Below, one piece after another: positions 1-8,824 of a stretch of 64,000 nucleotides of DNA. Under the pieces are notes generated by a model. The model searched no databases. It was not told where the DNA came from and saw only the letters and a program-made list of their open reading frames with translations. The stretch covers positions 62,001 through 126,000 of the forward strand of contig NZ_BCUF01000002.1 in NCBI RefSeq assembly GCF_001591145.1, in the 5' to 3' direction. Source of the DNA: Vibrio harveyi NBRC 15634 = ATCC 14126 = KCTC 12724 (GTDB lineage: Bacteria > Pseudomonadota > Gammaproteobacteria > Enterobacterales > Vibrionaceae). Every line of letters begins with the position of its first letter. Position 1 is the first letter of the stretch. Both the position numbers and the translations under genes were made by a program.

Positions 1-406
1 CTTTCATGTGTTTTAGGTCAAGCATGACTAGGTCAGTCGCATCCAACACTTCATCGATCACGTCGGTGTGTTTACGGATGTAGCCGTTAGTATCCAAACA
101 AGTGTGAATGCCTTCTGCTTGAGCAGCGCGGAAGAAGTCACGAACGAACTCAGGCTGAAGCATCGCTTCACCACCGGAACAAGTAATGCCACCACCTGAT
201 GCGTTCATGAAGTGACGGTAAGTTTTTGCTTCAGCAATAATCTCTTCAACCGTAACTTCCTTGCCATCATGCGTGTCCCATGTATCGCGGTTATGGCAAT
301 ACTTACAACGCATTAAGCAACCCTGCAAGAAGACGATAAAACGGATACCAGGTCCGTCTACGGTACCACATGACTCAAACGAGTGAATACGACCAGTTGT
401 TGACAT
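1..406 (-). CDS. pflA: Pyruvate formate-lyase-activating enzyme PflA (N-terminal part, cut by window edge)
   Basis: Radical-SAM enzyme that installs the glycyl radical on pyruvate formate-lyase in the cytoplasm under anaerobic conditions. About 135 N-terminal residues lie in the window. The protein starts [12 protein letters not shown] and carries the radical-SAM CxxxCxxC cluster motif (CLMRCKYC) about 30 residues in, followed by the [12 protein letters not shown] glycine-rich SAM-binding stretch. The ATG at 406 is preceded by GAGAG six bases upstream, which supports this start. The rest of the gene runs off the left edge. Its substrate gene pflB lies upstream on the same strand, but an LpxR-like gene and a strong terminator separate the two, so pflA probably has its own promoter or depends on read-through. 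Confidence 0.95.
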   Translation of the reverse strand, partial: MSTTGRIHSFESCGTVDGPGIRFIVFLQGCLMRCKYCHNRDTWDTHDGKEVTVEEIIAEAKTYRHFMNASGGGITCSGGEAMLQPEFVRDFFRAAQAEGIHTCLDTNGYIRKHTDVIDEVLDATDLVMLDLKHMK

Positions 407-550
407 CTTTTGCTCTCATTTTTAATAAATTCTGACCGTTATTTTATTACAAATTGCAGGGTTAAAACAGTCTAAGTGGGCTTTCGTTGGCGAGATATTG
501 AGCAAAGACAACGGCGAATGAAAACTCACACGCCGTATGGGGAGATTTCT

Positions 551-1528
551 TTAGAAGAAGGCGAACAAAGACAAAGAGCCTGTACCGTAAACGTCAGTTT
601 GGGCTTCCTCATAGTCTGGCGTTTTCACTGTAAATGTTAAGCTTGCGCCATAGTTTTGGTTGTACCAAGCCGCACCTGCAACGGCACTCGCTTGCCAGTT
701 CTGTAGTGTGACATCATATTGGTCTGATGGCTCTGGTAGACCTGAACGGTCGCCTTCAATAGTGATATCGTTAAAGCGGTAACGACCTTCAAAGCCCGTG
801 AATAAGAACCAACTTGATGTGCTCTTAGCTAACATGCTGGCATGGAATGGACTTTCAACGCTGATGTTTGCGGCACCTATGCTGTTGGCTAAGTTAGTAC
901 CCCAACGAAACATGACACCTTGTGAAACGTCACTTCGGAAATTACCTGCGTTAATATCGTTAACGTTGGTAATTTCCCACTGTGTCGTTTTGCCTTCGCT
1001 ACGCATCAATTTGTTGAACGCTCGGTAGCCGACGCTAAATGCCAACTCGTCATCAATTTGGTAATCCCAACCTTGTGGATCGGTTGAACCAGTAATGCTA
1101 TGAACCAGCTCTTGCGCCTTTTCAGACAGTGAGCTCTCACCCGTTGCGCCGATAGTGAAATTGTAGCGAACAGCTTTATCAGCGGTGAGTGAGATATAGT
1201 TGATTTCAGTATGTAAGTAGCCCGCGTAAGGACGATCGTTGACAAGTGGGTAGTCGGCTTCGATGTCACTTGGCGTGTACATTTTATGCCCAAGCACTAA
1301 TTCAATCTTATCGACGTTGCTTTGGCTAGAATCATTTAATGTAAACCATTTCCATTCTGCGTCTTCACGCAATTGTTCAGTCGCGTAAGAGAGAAAAATA
1401 CCATTGGTATAATCTTGGTCAACGCCAAAAATGCCATCGTTATCGAGAGTGAAAGAGACTGTGGATTTGGTGGATGCGATTGCTGCCGGTGATAGCAGCG
1501 CAAGGATGAATAATTTACTGAGTTTCAT
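551..1528 (-). CDS. lpxR: LpxR-like lipid A deacylase (DUF2219 outer-membrane beta-barrel)
   Basis: Probable outer-membrane enzyme that removes the 3'-acyloxyacyl group of lipid A (known for Salmonella LpxR). About 325 aa from the ATG at 1528; a TTG five codons upstream is in frame but looks less likely. A signal peptide of about 18 residues (MKLSKLFILALLSPAAIA) is followed by the family's DNDG...DxDYTNG block at the mature N terminus and the GHKMYTP...DRPYAGY block. Alternating hydrophobic strands continue to a terminal Phe (LFAFF), typical of outer-membrane barrels. It sits between pflB and pflA on the same strand, behind the pflB terminator. No clear Shine-Dalgarno is visible. Family assignment is good; substrate and activity are inferred. 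Confidence 0.75.
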   Translation of the reverse strand: MKLSKLFILALLSPAAIASTKSTVSFTLDNDGIFGVDQDYTNGIFLSYATEQLREDAEWKWFTLNDSSQSNVDKIELVLGHKMYTPSDIEADYPLVNDRPYAGYLHTEINYISLTADKAVRYNFTIGATGESSLSEKAQELVHSITGSTDPQGWDYQIDDELAFSVGYRAFNKLMRSEGKTTQWEITNVNDINAGNFRSDVSQGVMFRWGTNLANSIGAANISVESPFHASMLAKSTSSWFLFTGFEGRYRFNDITIEGDRSGLPEPSDQYDVTLQNWQASAVAGAAWYNQNYGASLTFTVKTPDYEEAQTDVYGTGSLSLFAFF

Positions 1529-1612
1529 AGTGTATGTTTGCAAGCTTTTTACGCATCATACGGAAGATCCCAGACAAAATCTTTTGTAATGTCACAACTT
1601 TAGTTCAAGAAA

Positions 1613-1647
1613 CAAAAAAAGGTCGATGCTTTTCAGCATCGACCTTT
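1613..1647 (-). terminator. Rho-independent terminator after pflB
   Basis: GGTCGATGCT (1621-1630) pairs perfectly with AGCATCGACC (1635-1644) around a TTTC loop. Read on the minus strand it is followed by a run of Ts from 1620 down to 1613. It ends the pflB transcript about 35 nt after the stop codon. Confidence 0.9.
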
Positions 1648-1680
1648 GTTCTATCACTTAAAGTGCTAATTCAATCAGTC

Positions 1681-3957
1681 TTATAGAGACTCAGTGAATG
1701 TACGTGCGATTACGTCAGCTTGTTGCTCTGCAGTTAGAGAGTTGAAGCGTACAGCGTAACCAGATACACGGATTGTTAGCTGAGGGTATTTCTCTGGGTG
1801 CTTAACAGCGTCTTCTAGAGTTTCGCGGTTAAGAACGTTCACGTTTAGGTGTTGACCACCTTCGATACCAGATTCATGGTGGAAGTAACCATCCATTAGA
1901 CCAGCAAGGTTAGCACGTTGTGAACCTTCATCTTTACCTAGAGCGTTAGGTACGATAGAGAACGTGTAAGAGATACCATCTTTAGCGTGAGCAAACGGTA
2001 GTTTACCTACAGACGTTAGAGACGCTACAGCACCTTTTTCGTCACGACCGTGCATTGGGTTAGCACCTGGTGCGAAAGGAGCACCTGCGCGACGACCGTC
2101 AGGCGTGTTACCAGTCTTCTTACCGTATACCACGTTTGAAGTGATAGTTAGGATAGACTGGGTAGGGATTGCGTCACGGTAAGTCTTAAGCTGACGAATC
2201 TTGTTCATGAACACTTCAACAAGTTCACAAGCGATGTCATCTACGCGAGCATCGTTGTTACCGAATTTAGGGTAGTCGCCTTCGATTTCGAAGTCGATTG
2301 CTACGCCATCTTCGTCACGAACTGGTTTAACTTTCGCGAATTTGATTGCAGATAGTGAGTCAGCTGCAACAGATAGACCTGCGATACCACAAGCCATAGT
2401 ACGGCGAACGTCACGGTCATGTAGAGCCATTAGCGCAGCTTCGTAGCTGTACTTGTCGTGCATGAAGTGGATGCTGTTTAGTGCAGTCACGTACTGCTTA
2501 GCTAGCCAATCCATGAAGTGGTCTAGTTTGCCCCATACATCGTCGAAGTCTAGAACTTCGTCAGTGATCTTAGGCATTTGAGGACCAACTTGGATCTTCA
2601 GTTTCTCATCCACACCGCCGTTGATAACGTATAGAAGAGTCTTAGCTAGGTTAGCGCGAGCACCGAAGAATTGCATGTGCTTACCAATGATCATTGGAGA
2701 TACACAACATGCGATTGCGTAATCATCAGACTCGAAGTCTGGACGCATTAGATCGTCGTTCTCGTACTGGATTGATGAAGTATCGATAGATACTTTTGCA
2801 CAGAACTTCTTGAAGCCTTCAGGTAGTTGCTCAGACCAAAGAACAGTGATGTTTGGCTCTGGAGAAGGACCCATTGTGTATAGAGAGTTTAGGAAACGGA
2901 AGTTTGAACGTGTAACTAGCGTACGACCGTCAAGACCCATACCACCCATAGACTCTGTTGCCCAGATTGGGTCGCCAGAGAATAGATCATCGTACTCAGG
3001 AGTACGTAGGAAACGAACCATACGTAGTTTCATTACGAAGTGGTCGATCATTTCCTGTGCGTCAACTTCAGTGATCTTACCTTCAGCGATATCACGTTCG
3101 ATGTAGATATCTAGGAAAGTAGAAGTACGACCTAGAGACATTGCTGCGCCGTTTTGAGATTTAACAGCTGCTAGGTAACCGAAGTAAGTCCACTGGATAG
3201 CTTCTTGTGCAGTTTCAGCTGGACGAGAGATGTCACAGCCGTATTTAGCAGCCATAACTTTCATTTGACCAAGTGCACGGTGCTGCTCAGCAATCTCTTC
3301 GCGAAGCTGCATAGTCATCTGTAGATCTTCACCGTTCTCAAAACGCTCTTGTAGAGACTTGAATTGAGCTAGCTTGTCTTGCATTAGACGGTCGATACCG
3401 TATAGAGCAACACGACGGTAGTCACCGATAATACGACCACGACCGTACGCATCTGGAAGACCAGTTAGAACGCCTGATTTACGACATGCTAGGATATCTG
3501 GAGTGTAGATATCGAATACGCCAGCGTTGTGCGTTTTACGGTATTCTGTGAAGATTTTCTTAACTTGTGGGTCAAGCTCGCGATCGTAAGCTTTGCAAGA
3601 ACCTTCAACCATACGGATACCACCGTTAGGGATGATTGCACGCTTAAGAGGAGCTTCAGTTTGTAGACCTACGATAGTTTCTAGGTCTTTTTCGATGTAG
3701 CCTGCATCGTGAGCAGTGATGGTAGAGATAACTGAAGTATCGAAATCAACAGGAGCGTGAGTCGCGTTCTCTTGTTTGATACCTTCCATTACCTTAGCCC
3801 AAAGCTTGTTAGTCGCTTCAGTACCTTCAGAAACTAGGAAAGATTCGTCGCCTTCGTACGGAGTGTAGTTCTTCTGAATGAAATCACGAACGTTTACTTC
3901 GTTTTGCCAGTCGCCTGCAGCAAAACCTTCCCAAGCTTTAGCAAATTGCTCTGCCAT
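1681..3957 (-). CDS. pflB: Formate C-acetyltransferase (pyruvate formate-lyase)
   Basis: Converts pyruvate and CoA to acetyl-CoA and formate in anaerobic mixed-acid fermentation. 758 aa from the ATG at 3957, where AGGTAGGTAT gives a good ribosome site; an upstream in-frame extension of 29 codons is not supported. The adjacent catalytic cysteines are visible as IACCVSP (about C417-C418), and the glycyl-radical motif VSGYAVRF places the radical glycine at about residue 733, both where the E. coli enzyme has them. Strong codon bias (CTA, GTA, CGT) fits a highly expressed gene. It is transcribed alone, with a 300-bp leader containing a perfect 14-bp inverted repeat and a strong terminator downstream. 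Confidence 0.98.
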   Translation of the reverse strand: MAEQFAKAWEGFAAGDWQNEVNVRDFIQKNYTPYEGDESFLVSEGTEATNKLWAKVMEGIKQENATHAPVDFDTSVISTITAHDAGYIEKDLETIVGLQTEAPLKRAIIPNGGIRMVEGSCKAYDRELDPQVKKIFTEYRKTHNAGVFDIYTPDILACRKSGVLTGLPDAYGRGRIIGDYRRVALYGIDRLMQDKLAQFKSLQERFENGEDLQMTMQLREEIAEQHRALGQMKVMAAKYGCDISRPAETAQEAIQWTYFGYLAAVKSQNGAAMSLGRTSTFLDIYIERDIAEGKITEVDAQEMIDHFVMKLRMVRFLRTPEYDDLFSGDPIWATESMGGMGLDGRTLVTRSNFRFLNSLYTMGPSPEPNITVLWSEQLPEGFKKFCAKVSIDTSSIQYENDDLMRPDFESDDYAIACCVSPMIIGKHMQFFGARANLAKTLLYVINGGVDEKLKIQVGPQMPKITDEVLDFDDVWGKLDHFMDWLAKQYVTALNSIHFMHDKYSYEAALMALHDRDVRRTMACGIAGLSVAADSLSAIKFAKVKPVRDEDGVAIDFEIEGDYPKFGNNDARVDDIACELVEVFMNKIRQLKTYRDAIPTQSILTITSNVVYGKKTGNTPDGRRAGAPFAPGANPMHGRDEKGAVASLTSVGKLPFAHAKDGISYTFSIVPNALGKDEGSQRANLAGLMDGYFHHESGIEGGQHLNVNVLNRETLEDAVKHPEKYPQLTIRVSGYAVRFNSLTAEQQADVIARTFTESL

Positions 3958-4263
3958 GACATACCTACCTTTGTAGTAGAAAAAAATACGTACTGGTTCG
4001 CCGTTGAGCCAGCTATCTCCACTGTTAAACGGAGAACAGTACACTCTTAATGAATAACAATATTTATAGTCTTAAATAAGAAAGAGTAGGTCATAAAACT
4101 ATAAATATTGTCACTGCTAATAATGTGGGTTCTTCCCAACCACAATTCAAGGCTACACTAAAAAAATTTTGCAAACCTTAAACTAAATCAATAAATCCTA
4201 AAAAATCTCGATAAAAATTGGGTAGCGACGAGCGCTACCCACACAATTTTTGAACGAATGTCA
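3958..4263 (-). promoter_or_regulatory. pflB promoter/leader region with perfect 14-bp inverted repeat
   Basis: 306-bp AT-rich gap upstream of pflB. Arms ACAATATTTATAGT (4057-4070) and ACTATAAATATTGT (4098-4111) are exact reverse complements separated by 27 bp. They lie 100-155 bp upstream of the pflB ATG, so they could be a paired operator or a hairpin in the 5' UTR. I see no convincing FNR box here (only a half-site near 4181-4195). The distal part holds the terminator of the DUF3360 gene. Confidence 0.5.
4211..4240 (-). terminator. Terminator after the DUF3360 gene
   Basis: GGGTAGCG (4220-4227) and CGCTACCC (4233-4240) form an 8-bp stem with a 5-nt loop. On the minus strand it is followed by AATTTTTAT, about 24 nt past the stop codon of the DUF3360 gene. 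Confidence 0.8.
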
Positions 4264-5811
4264 TTATAGCCAAGCTTTAATGCCATATTGTCCTTCTAGC
4301 ATACCTACTGCAAGCATAGCGACTAAACAGATAACAAGTACACCTACAGGGATCACAATCTTATCGACAAAGGATAGACGAGAAGCGCGCTCTTTATCAC
4401 CAATCAGACCATTGTTGTCTAGCAGCATAGTCAGTGCCCAAGCAAGAACTGGGTTAACGACTGCAGAACCAAAGATACAGATACCTGCTGCTTGAGAATC
4501 TTTCGAGTCTTTCACCATCTGCATACCTGCTTCAAGTAGAGGTAGAGATACACCTACAAGAAGAGCAACACGCATTACTGGTGGCCATACTGCGATATCC
4601 ATTGGGAAACCAAGGATTGCAATGATCATTACCAGAAGACCAAGAAGGATTGCACCGCCAGGGATAGGGCGTTTTGCGATCGCTGCTGGGATCATGTAAG
4701 TACCCCAAGATGAAGTGATGTTACCACCACCTACTGCTGTACCTACCATCTGACGGATAGAACACATTGTCATTGTGTCATCTACGTCCATCAATACTTT
4801 TTCTGTCTTTTTAGGGTAGTTCAATTCTTGGAAGATACGGTGACCTAGGAAGTCAGGAGACCACATTGCCACGGCAAGGATTGCAAATGGTAGAGATGCG
4901 ATGAAGTGTTCCATGTTAGGAAGACCTAGCATCCAACCTTCTTCAGTACTGCCCCACCAGTAAACAGGGTTTAGGTTAGGAAGACCTGTTTCAGTGACGA
5001 ATTTAATATCGAAACCTGCACCTAGTACTAAAGCGATTGCAAGACCAGTGAAAGCACACACCGGAATAGCAAGCCAACGCTTGTTCACTTTTGCAAGGAA
5101 TGCGTATAGTGCGATAGTGACTGCCAGTACGATCAGACCAACATAGCCCATGCTACCAGCTTCAACAGTAGAAGATTGCAGACCAACTGCCCATTCTTGA
5201 ATCGAAGTAATCTGGCTCATGGTACCAGTCAAACCCAAGAAGATAAGCAAGCCACCGGCTGTACCTTCCGAGGTGAGGTTCACCAGTTTGGAGCCGCCTT
5301 TTAGGAAACTCAGTAGAAGACCGAACACACCGATTAGAATTGCCAATGCAAGAGGGTGAGCACCAGCAAGAGCGATGGTACCAATAAGAGGGATCATTGG
5401 ACCGTGGTTACCTGCAAGGTTGGCTTTAGGGTTAATAAAACCAGAAGCAAGTACACAGAAAAGAAGTGCAGGGATAAGCATTTCTACACGTGCAACTTCG
5501 ATAGCAAAATCTTTGCCCAAGTTGACGTGGTCCCATGCTGCAGTAAGACCTTCAGCCCAAGACATCATTACCGCAGAGTACATTGCGATAATACCGATAG
5601 TACCAGCAAGTGCTGGAACAAGGTCTTCAAGCTCAAAGCGGAAGTCACGACCTGGCAAGTTCAAGCCAAATCGACGTGGCTTCATAATTTGTAGTTCGTG
5701 GTCTAGGTAGTCTGAACGGCTTGCGAACTCAGATGATGGACGATGAAGCTCGCGGTAGCTTTTAGTCTCAATATCCGAATCAGAGTGCGCTTTATTAACT
5801 GCGTCTGACAT
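4264..5811 (-). CDS. DUF3360-family polytopic membrane protein, putative transporter
   Basis: 515-aa inner-membrane protein. About 65 hydrophilic N-terminal residues are followed by roughly a dozen hydrophobic segments (for example TIGIIAMYSAVMMSWAEG, LALAILIGVFGLLLSFL, AILLGLLVMIIAILGF, VLVICLVAMLAVGML). The layout and conserved Asn/Gly-rich helix breaks (GNHGPMIPLIG, TSEGTAGGLLIF, GGGNITSSWG) recall the NCS2/SulP transporter fold, so an anion or nucleobase permease is possible, but no substrate can be named. I recognise it as the DUF3360 family common in vibrios. Start ATG 5811 has GAGGAATCT upstream. It is a single gene with its own terminator, next to pflB but not co-transcribed with it. 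Confidence 0.7.
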   Translation of the reverse strand: MSDAVNKAHSDSDIETKSYRELHRPSSEFASRSDYLDHELQIMKPRRFGLNLPGRDFRFELEDLVPALAGTIGIIAMYSAVMMSWAEGLTAAWDHVNLGKDFAIEVARVEMLIPALLFCVLASGFINPKANLAGNHGPMIPLIGTIALAGAHPLALAILIGVFGLLLSFLKGGSKLVNLTSEGTAGGLLIFLGLTGTMSQITSIQEWAVGLQSSTVEAGSMGYVGLIVLAVTIALYAFLAKVNKRWLAIPVCAFTGLAIALVLGAGFDIKFVTETGLPNLNPVYWWGSTEEGWMLGLPNMEHFIASLPFAILAVAMWSPDFLGHRIFQELNYPKKTEKVLMDVDDTMTMCSIRQMVGTAVGGGNITSSWGTYMIPAAIAKRPIPGGAILLGLLVMIIAILGFPMDIAVWPPVMRVALLVGVSLPLLEAGMQMVKDSKDSQAAGICIFGSAVVNPVLAWALTMLLDNNGLIGDKERASRLSFVDKIVIPVGVLVICLVAMLAVGMLEGQYGIKAWL

Positions 5812-6268
5812 AGATTCCTCATATATTTAAAAGTTATGAATTCTAAATTGAATTGTGTTTTTCCGCTTCCTGCGGCACGTCCTATGCTAGCTATTATTAG
5901 ATTTTGTCACACGAATATCTCGTGCCTAAGCATAGCTAATAACTTGTTGTGTTGAGGCACAAAAAATTCCTCATCATTGGGGCGGAGTCTAACAAGATAG
6001 CCCTTTGGGGTGATTGATTTAGATCACTTTAAGAATAGATGTGAAAGAAAACTACAGAAAGTGTCTGGCATGCGAACAACTTGGTTATTTCGTGTGTAAT
6101 TCGATTACACAAGTTGCATAAAATTAGATGTGGTTTTGCGGAAATAATACTCAACGATATTTATTGATATCATTCATGAGTGATATTAAAAGCTGGCTTT
6201 ATTCTTGCTTAGTACCGAGCAAAGACGATTTTTTGGCTAACCATTGCCGCTCAGTTTAGGAAGAAGAC
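5812..6268. promoter_or_regulatory. Divergent promoter region with FNR-like box and nested palindrome
   Basis: 457-bp intergenic region driving the DUF3360 gene leftward and the lipoprotein gene rightward. It contains TTGATTTAGATCAC at 6014-6027, nine of ten fixed positions of the FNR site TTGAT-N4-ATCAA and also close to a CRP core. A nested inverted repeat lies at 5882-5935: CTATGCTAG with CTAAGCATAG outside, CACGA with TCGTG inside. A TTGTG-N6-CACAA palindrome follows at about 5946-5961. These are pattern matches only. Confidence 0.45.
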
Positions 6269-7735
6269 ATGAAACAGCTTAAAGTACTGCCGCTAGTGGC
6301 AATCATTTCGGGATTAATGGTCGGTTGCGGTGGCGGCGGCGGCGGTGGCGGTGGCAGTTCTACACCGAGAACTACATTCACTTTTACTTTTGCTGCCCCA
6401 AATGTCATCAGTGAAGCAAACGCACAAAAAGATAGTTGTACTGTTTACGAGCGTAGAGTAGATGGCAATGGCATCAATCAAGTATTAACTTATCAACCAG
6501 CTGTAAGTGCACAGTTAACAGGGGATAAGGTTGTTGGTTTCTATTCTGACAAGAATGGTGTCCGTCAAGGCGACTTTATCTACCCATCAGGCACTACTTT
6601 GAAATTTGTTCTAGAAGACATTCCTGAGGACGGCTACTTTACTTATCAGTTGCTTGATGCTTCTGGAACCGTATTTACGGCAAACAGCTTTAGTCGAGAC
6701 TTTTTACAGGACAATAACCTTAGAAACTCAACGTTCTCGATGAATCGAGAGGCGGTGTCTGCTTGTAACAAAAATGGTAACTTTAATAAGACTACCCGAA
6801 CCGATCTTAACTATGTGGCAACAGAAGCTGGTGGCTTAGAGTACAACTTTATATCTCAAGTTGCTAAAGAGTCTAAGCCTGCTTATTCCATTGACTCTTT
6901 GGATGTGAGAGCTATTGGTTCGAAGATGGAGTCGACTATCGTGCTGCAATATGCGGACGCAGCGAAGACAGAACTGCACCAATATGGTATTCGCGATTGG
7001 TCAAGTGAATCACCATTGCCGTTGGTTGGTATGACTGGTTCTTCACCAATCTTGAACCCAACATCTTTTAAATATGACACTTTAGACATCAGTGTACTGG
7101 TTGGTGATTACAACTACGAAGTTGCAGAGTTACCTATGTCAACGACGAAGTTCTACCACCCGCTTGAACCTAAAACGGAAACTTGGACTTACAGTGTTGC
7201 AGCTGAAAAACCGATCAATGGTTGGACAGTTGCGCTGAACCAAAAGATGTACCAGGACGCAAAATGGGATATCTCAATTGATCCAAGCGCTTACTACAAC
7301 CTAAATGCTCTGCCTGCAGCGCATGTGGTGAGAGGTTCAACGATTGATACTGGTTTTGCTTTCAATGACCAAGATAAAGGCTTTAGCCGCCTCGCATATC
7401 GTGCAGAGTCTAACTCTGGAACACTACACCGAGTAACACACAAGATATTTACAACTTTAGAGAGTGATGTCGTTGTTCCGGAATTGTACTACTACACATT
7501 CGATGACAGTGTGAAGCAAGATTTGAAAGTTTCTTCTACCAGTGATTACTCACAATCTATTGTCGTGGAGTCTGCTGAAGCAAACCTAAATAGCTATGAC
7601 TTTGTTTCTCTTTTCTCTCATGGTGATGTGACCGATCTTAAAGTGGATCACGATGGTCTTGTGATCAGTGAAGTTGATTCTGAGAAGGTCAATACGAATG
7701 CTCAGAAGTCTGACTTTATGGTGTTGATTAAGTAA
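6269..7735 (+). CDS. Poly-glycine lipoprotein, hypothetical
   Basis: 488-aa exported lipoprotein of unknown function. The signal peptide ends in a lipobox (LMVGC, lipidated Cys 20), followed by nine consecutive glycines (21-29) encoded by GGT/GGC codons and then a Ser/Thr-rich FTFTF stretch. The remainder is soluble and beta-rich with no enzyme motif I recognise; two cysteines (C37 in DSCTVYE and one near residue 168) could form a disulfide. AGGAAG precedes the ATG at good spacing. Large surface or flagellar-sheath lipoproteins of vibrios can look like this, but I cannot assign it. Single gene, followed by a strong terminator. Confidence 0.75.
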   Translation: MKQLKVLPLVAIISGLMVGCGGGGGGGGGSSTPRTTFTFTFAAPNVISEANAQKDSCTVYERRVDGNGINQVLTYQPAVSAQLTGDKVVGFYSDKNGVRQGDFIYPSGTTLKFVLEDIPEDGYFTYQLLDASGTVFTANSFSRDFLQDNNLRNSTFSMNREAVSACNKNGNFNKTTRTDLNYVATEAGGLEYNFISQVAKESKPAYSIDSLDVRAIGSKMESTIVLQYADAAKTELHQYGIRDWSSESPLPLVGMTGSSPILNPTSFKYDTLDISVLVGDYNYEVAELPMSTTKFYHPLEPKTETWTYSVAAEKPINGWTVALNQKMYQDAKWDISIDPSAYYNLNALPAAHVVRGSTIDTGFAFNDQDKGFSRLAYRAESNSGTLHRVTHKIFTTLESDVVVPELYYYTFDDSVKQDLKVSSTSDYSQSIVVESAEANLNSYDFVSLFSHGDVTDLKVDHDGLVISEVDSEKVNTNAQKSDFMVLIK

Positions 7736-7751
7736 TAATTAACATTTTTAC

Positions 7752-7786
7752 AAAAAAGAGCCCCTTCCTGTGAGGGGCTTTTTTAC
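7752..7786 (+). terminator. Terminator after the poly-Gly lipoprotein gene
   Basis: AGCCCCT (7759-7765) pairs with AGGGGCT (7773-7779), followed by a T run; the A run before the stem lets it also work in reverse. Confidence 0.88.
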
Positions 7787-7974
7787 GTCTAATATTCAGC
7801 ATTAAAAGAATATATTGCTAAAAATTGCATATTCATTTGATTGTTGTATCTATCTATTCGAATTATTTAGGTTAATAATTTGTTGCAACTTGCGATGGGT
7901 GGTGATAGTTTGTTCCAATTCAAAGAGGGCGGAGTCCCTTAATTGCAGTGACAAAAACACAGGGAGTAAGGCGC

Positions 7975-8745
7975 ATGAATGATGTACCAGCGCTAGATAT
8001 AAAAGACCTGCACAAAACATTTGGACAAAATGAAGTCTTGAAAGGCATTTCACTTGCCGCTCATAAAGGTGATGTTATCTCCATCATCGGCTCTTCCGGT
8101 TCAGGTAAGAGTACCTTCCTTAGATGTATTAACCTTCTTGAAACTCCGACCGCCGGTGAAATTTGGGTAAATGGTGAACTTATCCAGATGAAGAACAACC
8201 GAGCAGGAGAGTCAGTTCCAGCTAATGAGAAACAAGTTCAGCGCATTCGCTCTCGTTTAGCCATGGTGTTTCAAGGCTTTAATCTTTGGTCACATCTAAC
8301 CGTTCTAGAAAATGTGATTGAAGCACCAGTTCATGTGCTTGGCGTACCGAAAGCTCAAGCCATCGAAAACGCTGAACTGCTTTTGAAAAAAGTGGGATTG
8401 TACGAACGTAAAGATTACTACCCTGGACATCTATCCGGAGGTCAACAACAACGTGCTGCTATTGCTCGTGCTCTTGCTGTTGATCCAGAAGTGATGTTGT
8501 TCGATGAGCCGACCTCAGCACTCGATCCTGAGTTGGTTGGTGAGGTGTTAGGAGTAATGCGAGATTTGGCAGATGAAGGGCGAACGATGTTGGTCGTTAC
8601 CCATGAAATGGCATTTGCGCGTGACGTATCTAACCACGTGATGTTTTTGCATCAAGGCTTAGTGGAAGAACAGGGAGATCCAGCTAAGCTATTTACAAAC
8701 CCAGATTCAGAACGATTACAGCAATTTATCTCATCTATCTACTAA
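7975..8745 (+). CDS. Polar/basic amino-acid ABC transporter ATP-binding protein (HisP/ArtP type)
   Basis: Cytoplasmic ATPase of a polar amino-acid (Arg/Lys/Orn/His type) importer. 256 aa from the ATG at 7975, chosen because GGGAG lies just upstream; the nine extra codons of the longer frame lack support. Walker A GSSGSGKS is at residues 39-46, the signature LSGGQQQR near 160, and Walker B VMLFDEPTSALD near 180, followed by the switch His in VTHEM. The 256-aa length and the insert after the first beta-strands resemble HisP more than the shorter ArtP. First gene of a four-gene transporter operon whose binding-protein gene is frameshifted. Confidence 0.9.
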   Translation: MNDVPALDIKDLHKTFGQNEVLKGISLAAHKGDVISIIGSSGSGKSTFLRCINLLETPTAGEIWVNGELIQMKNNRAGESVPANEKQVQRIRSRLAMVFQGFNLWSHLTVLENVIEAPVHVLGVPKAQAIENAELLLKKVGLYERKDYYPGHLSGGQQQRAAIARALAVDPEVMLFDEPTSALDPELVGEVLGVMRDLADEGRTMLVVTHEMAFARDVSNHVMFLHQGLVEEQGDPAKLFTNPDSERLQQFISSIY

Positions 8746-8824
8746 TATTTCTTGGGTGGCAGTCTTTTGCCACCCATAAGCACAACAATCAAAACCAAAT
8801 AAAAGCAATCACAGGAGTATGGAA

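Noticed and set aside
5946..5961. TTGTG-N6-CACAA as a CRP site
   Set aside because: The half-site spacing does not fit TGTGA-N6-TCACA, so it is recorded only as a palindrome.
7850..8053. 67-codon minus-strand ORF over the ABC ATPase promoter and start
   Set aside because: Antisense to a well-supported gene, with no ribosome site.
8819..8824. ATG at 8819 as the start of the binding protein
   Set aside because: It lies one base from AGGAG; the ATG at 8825 has correct spacing and begins a proper signal peptide.
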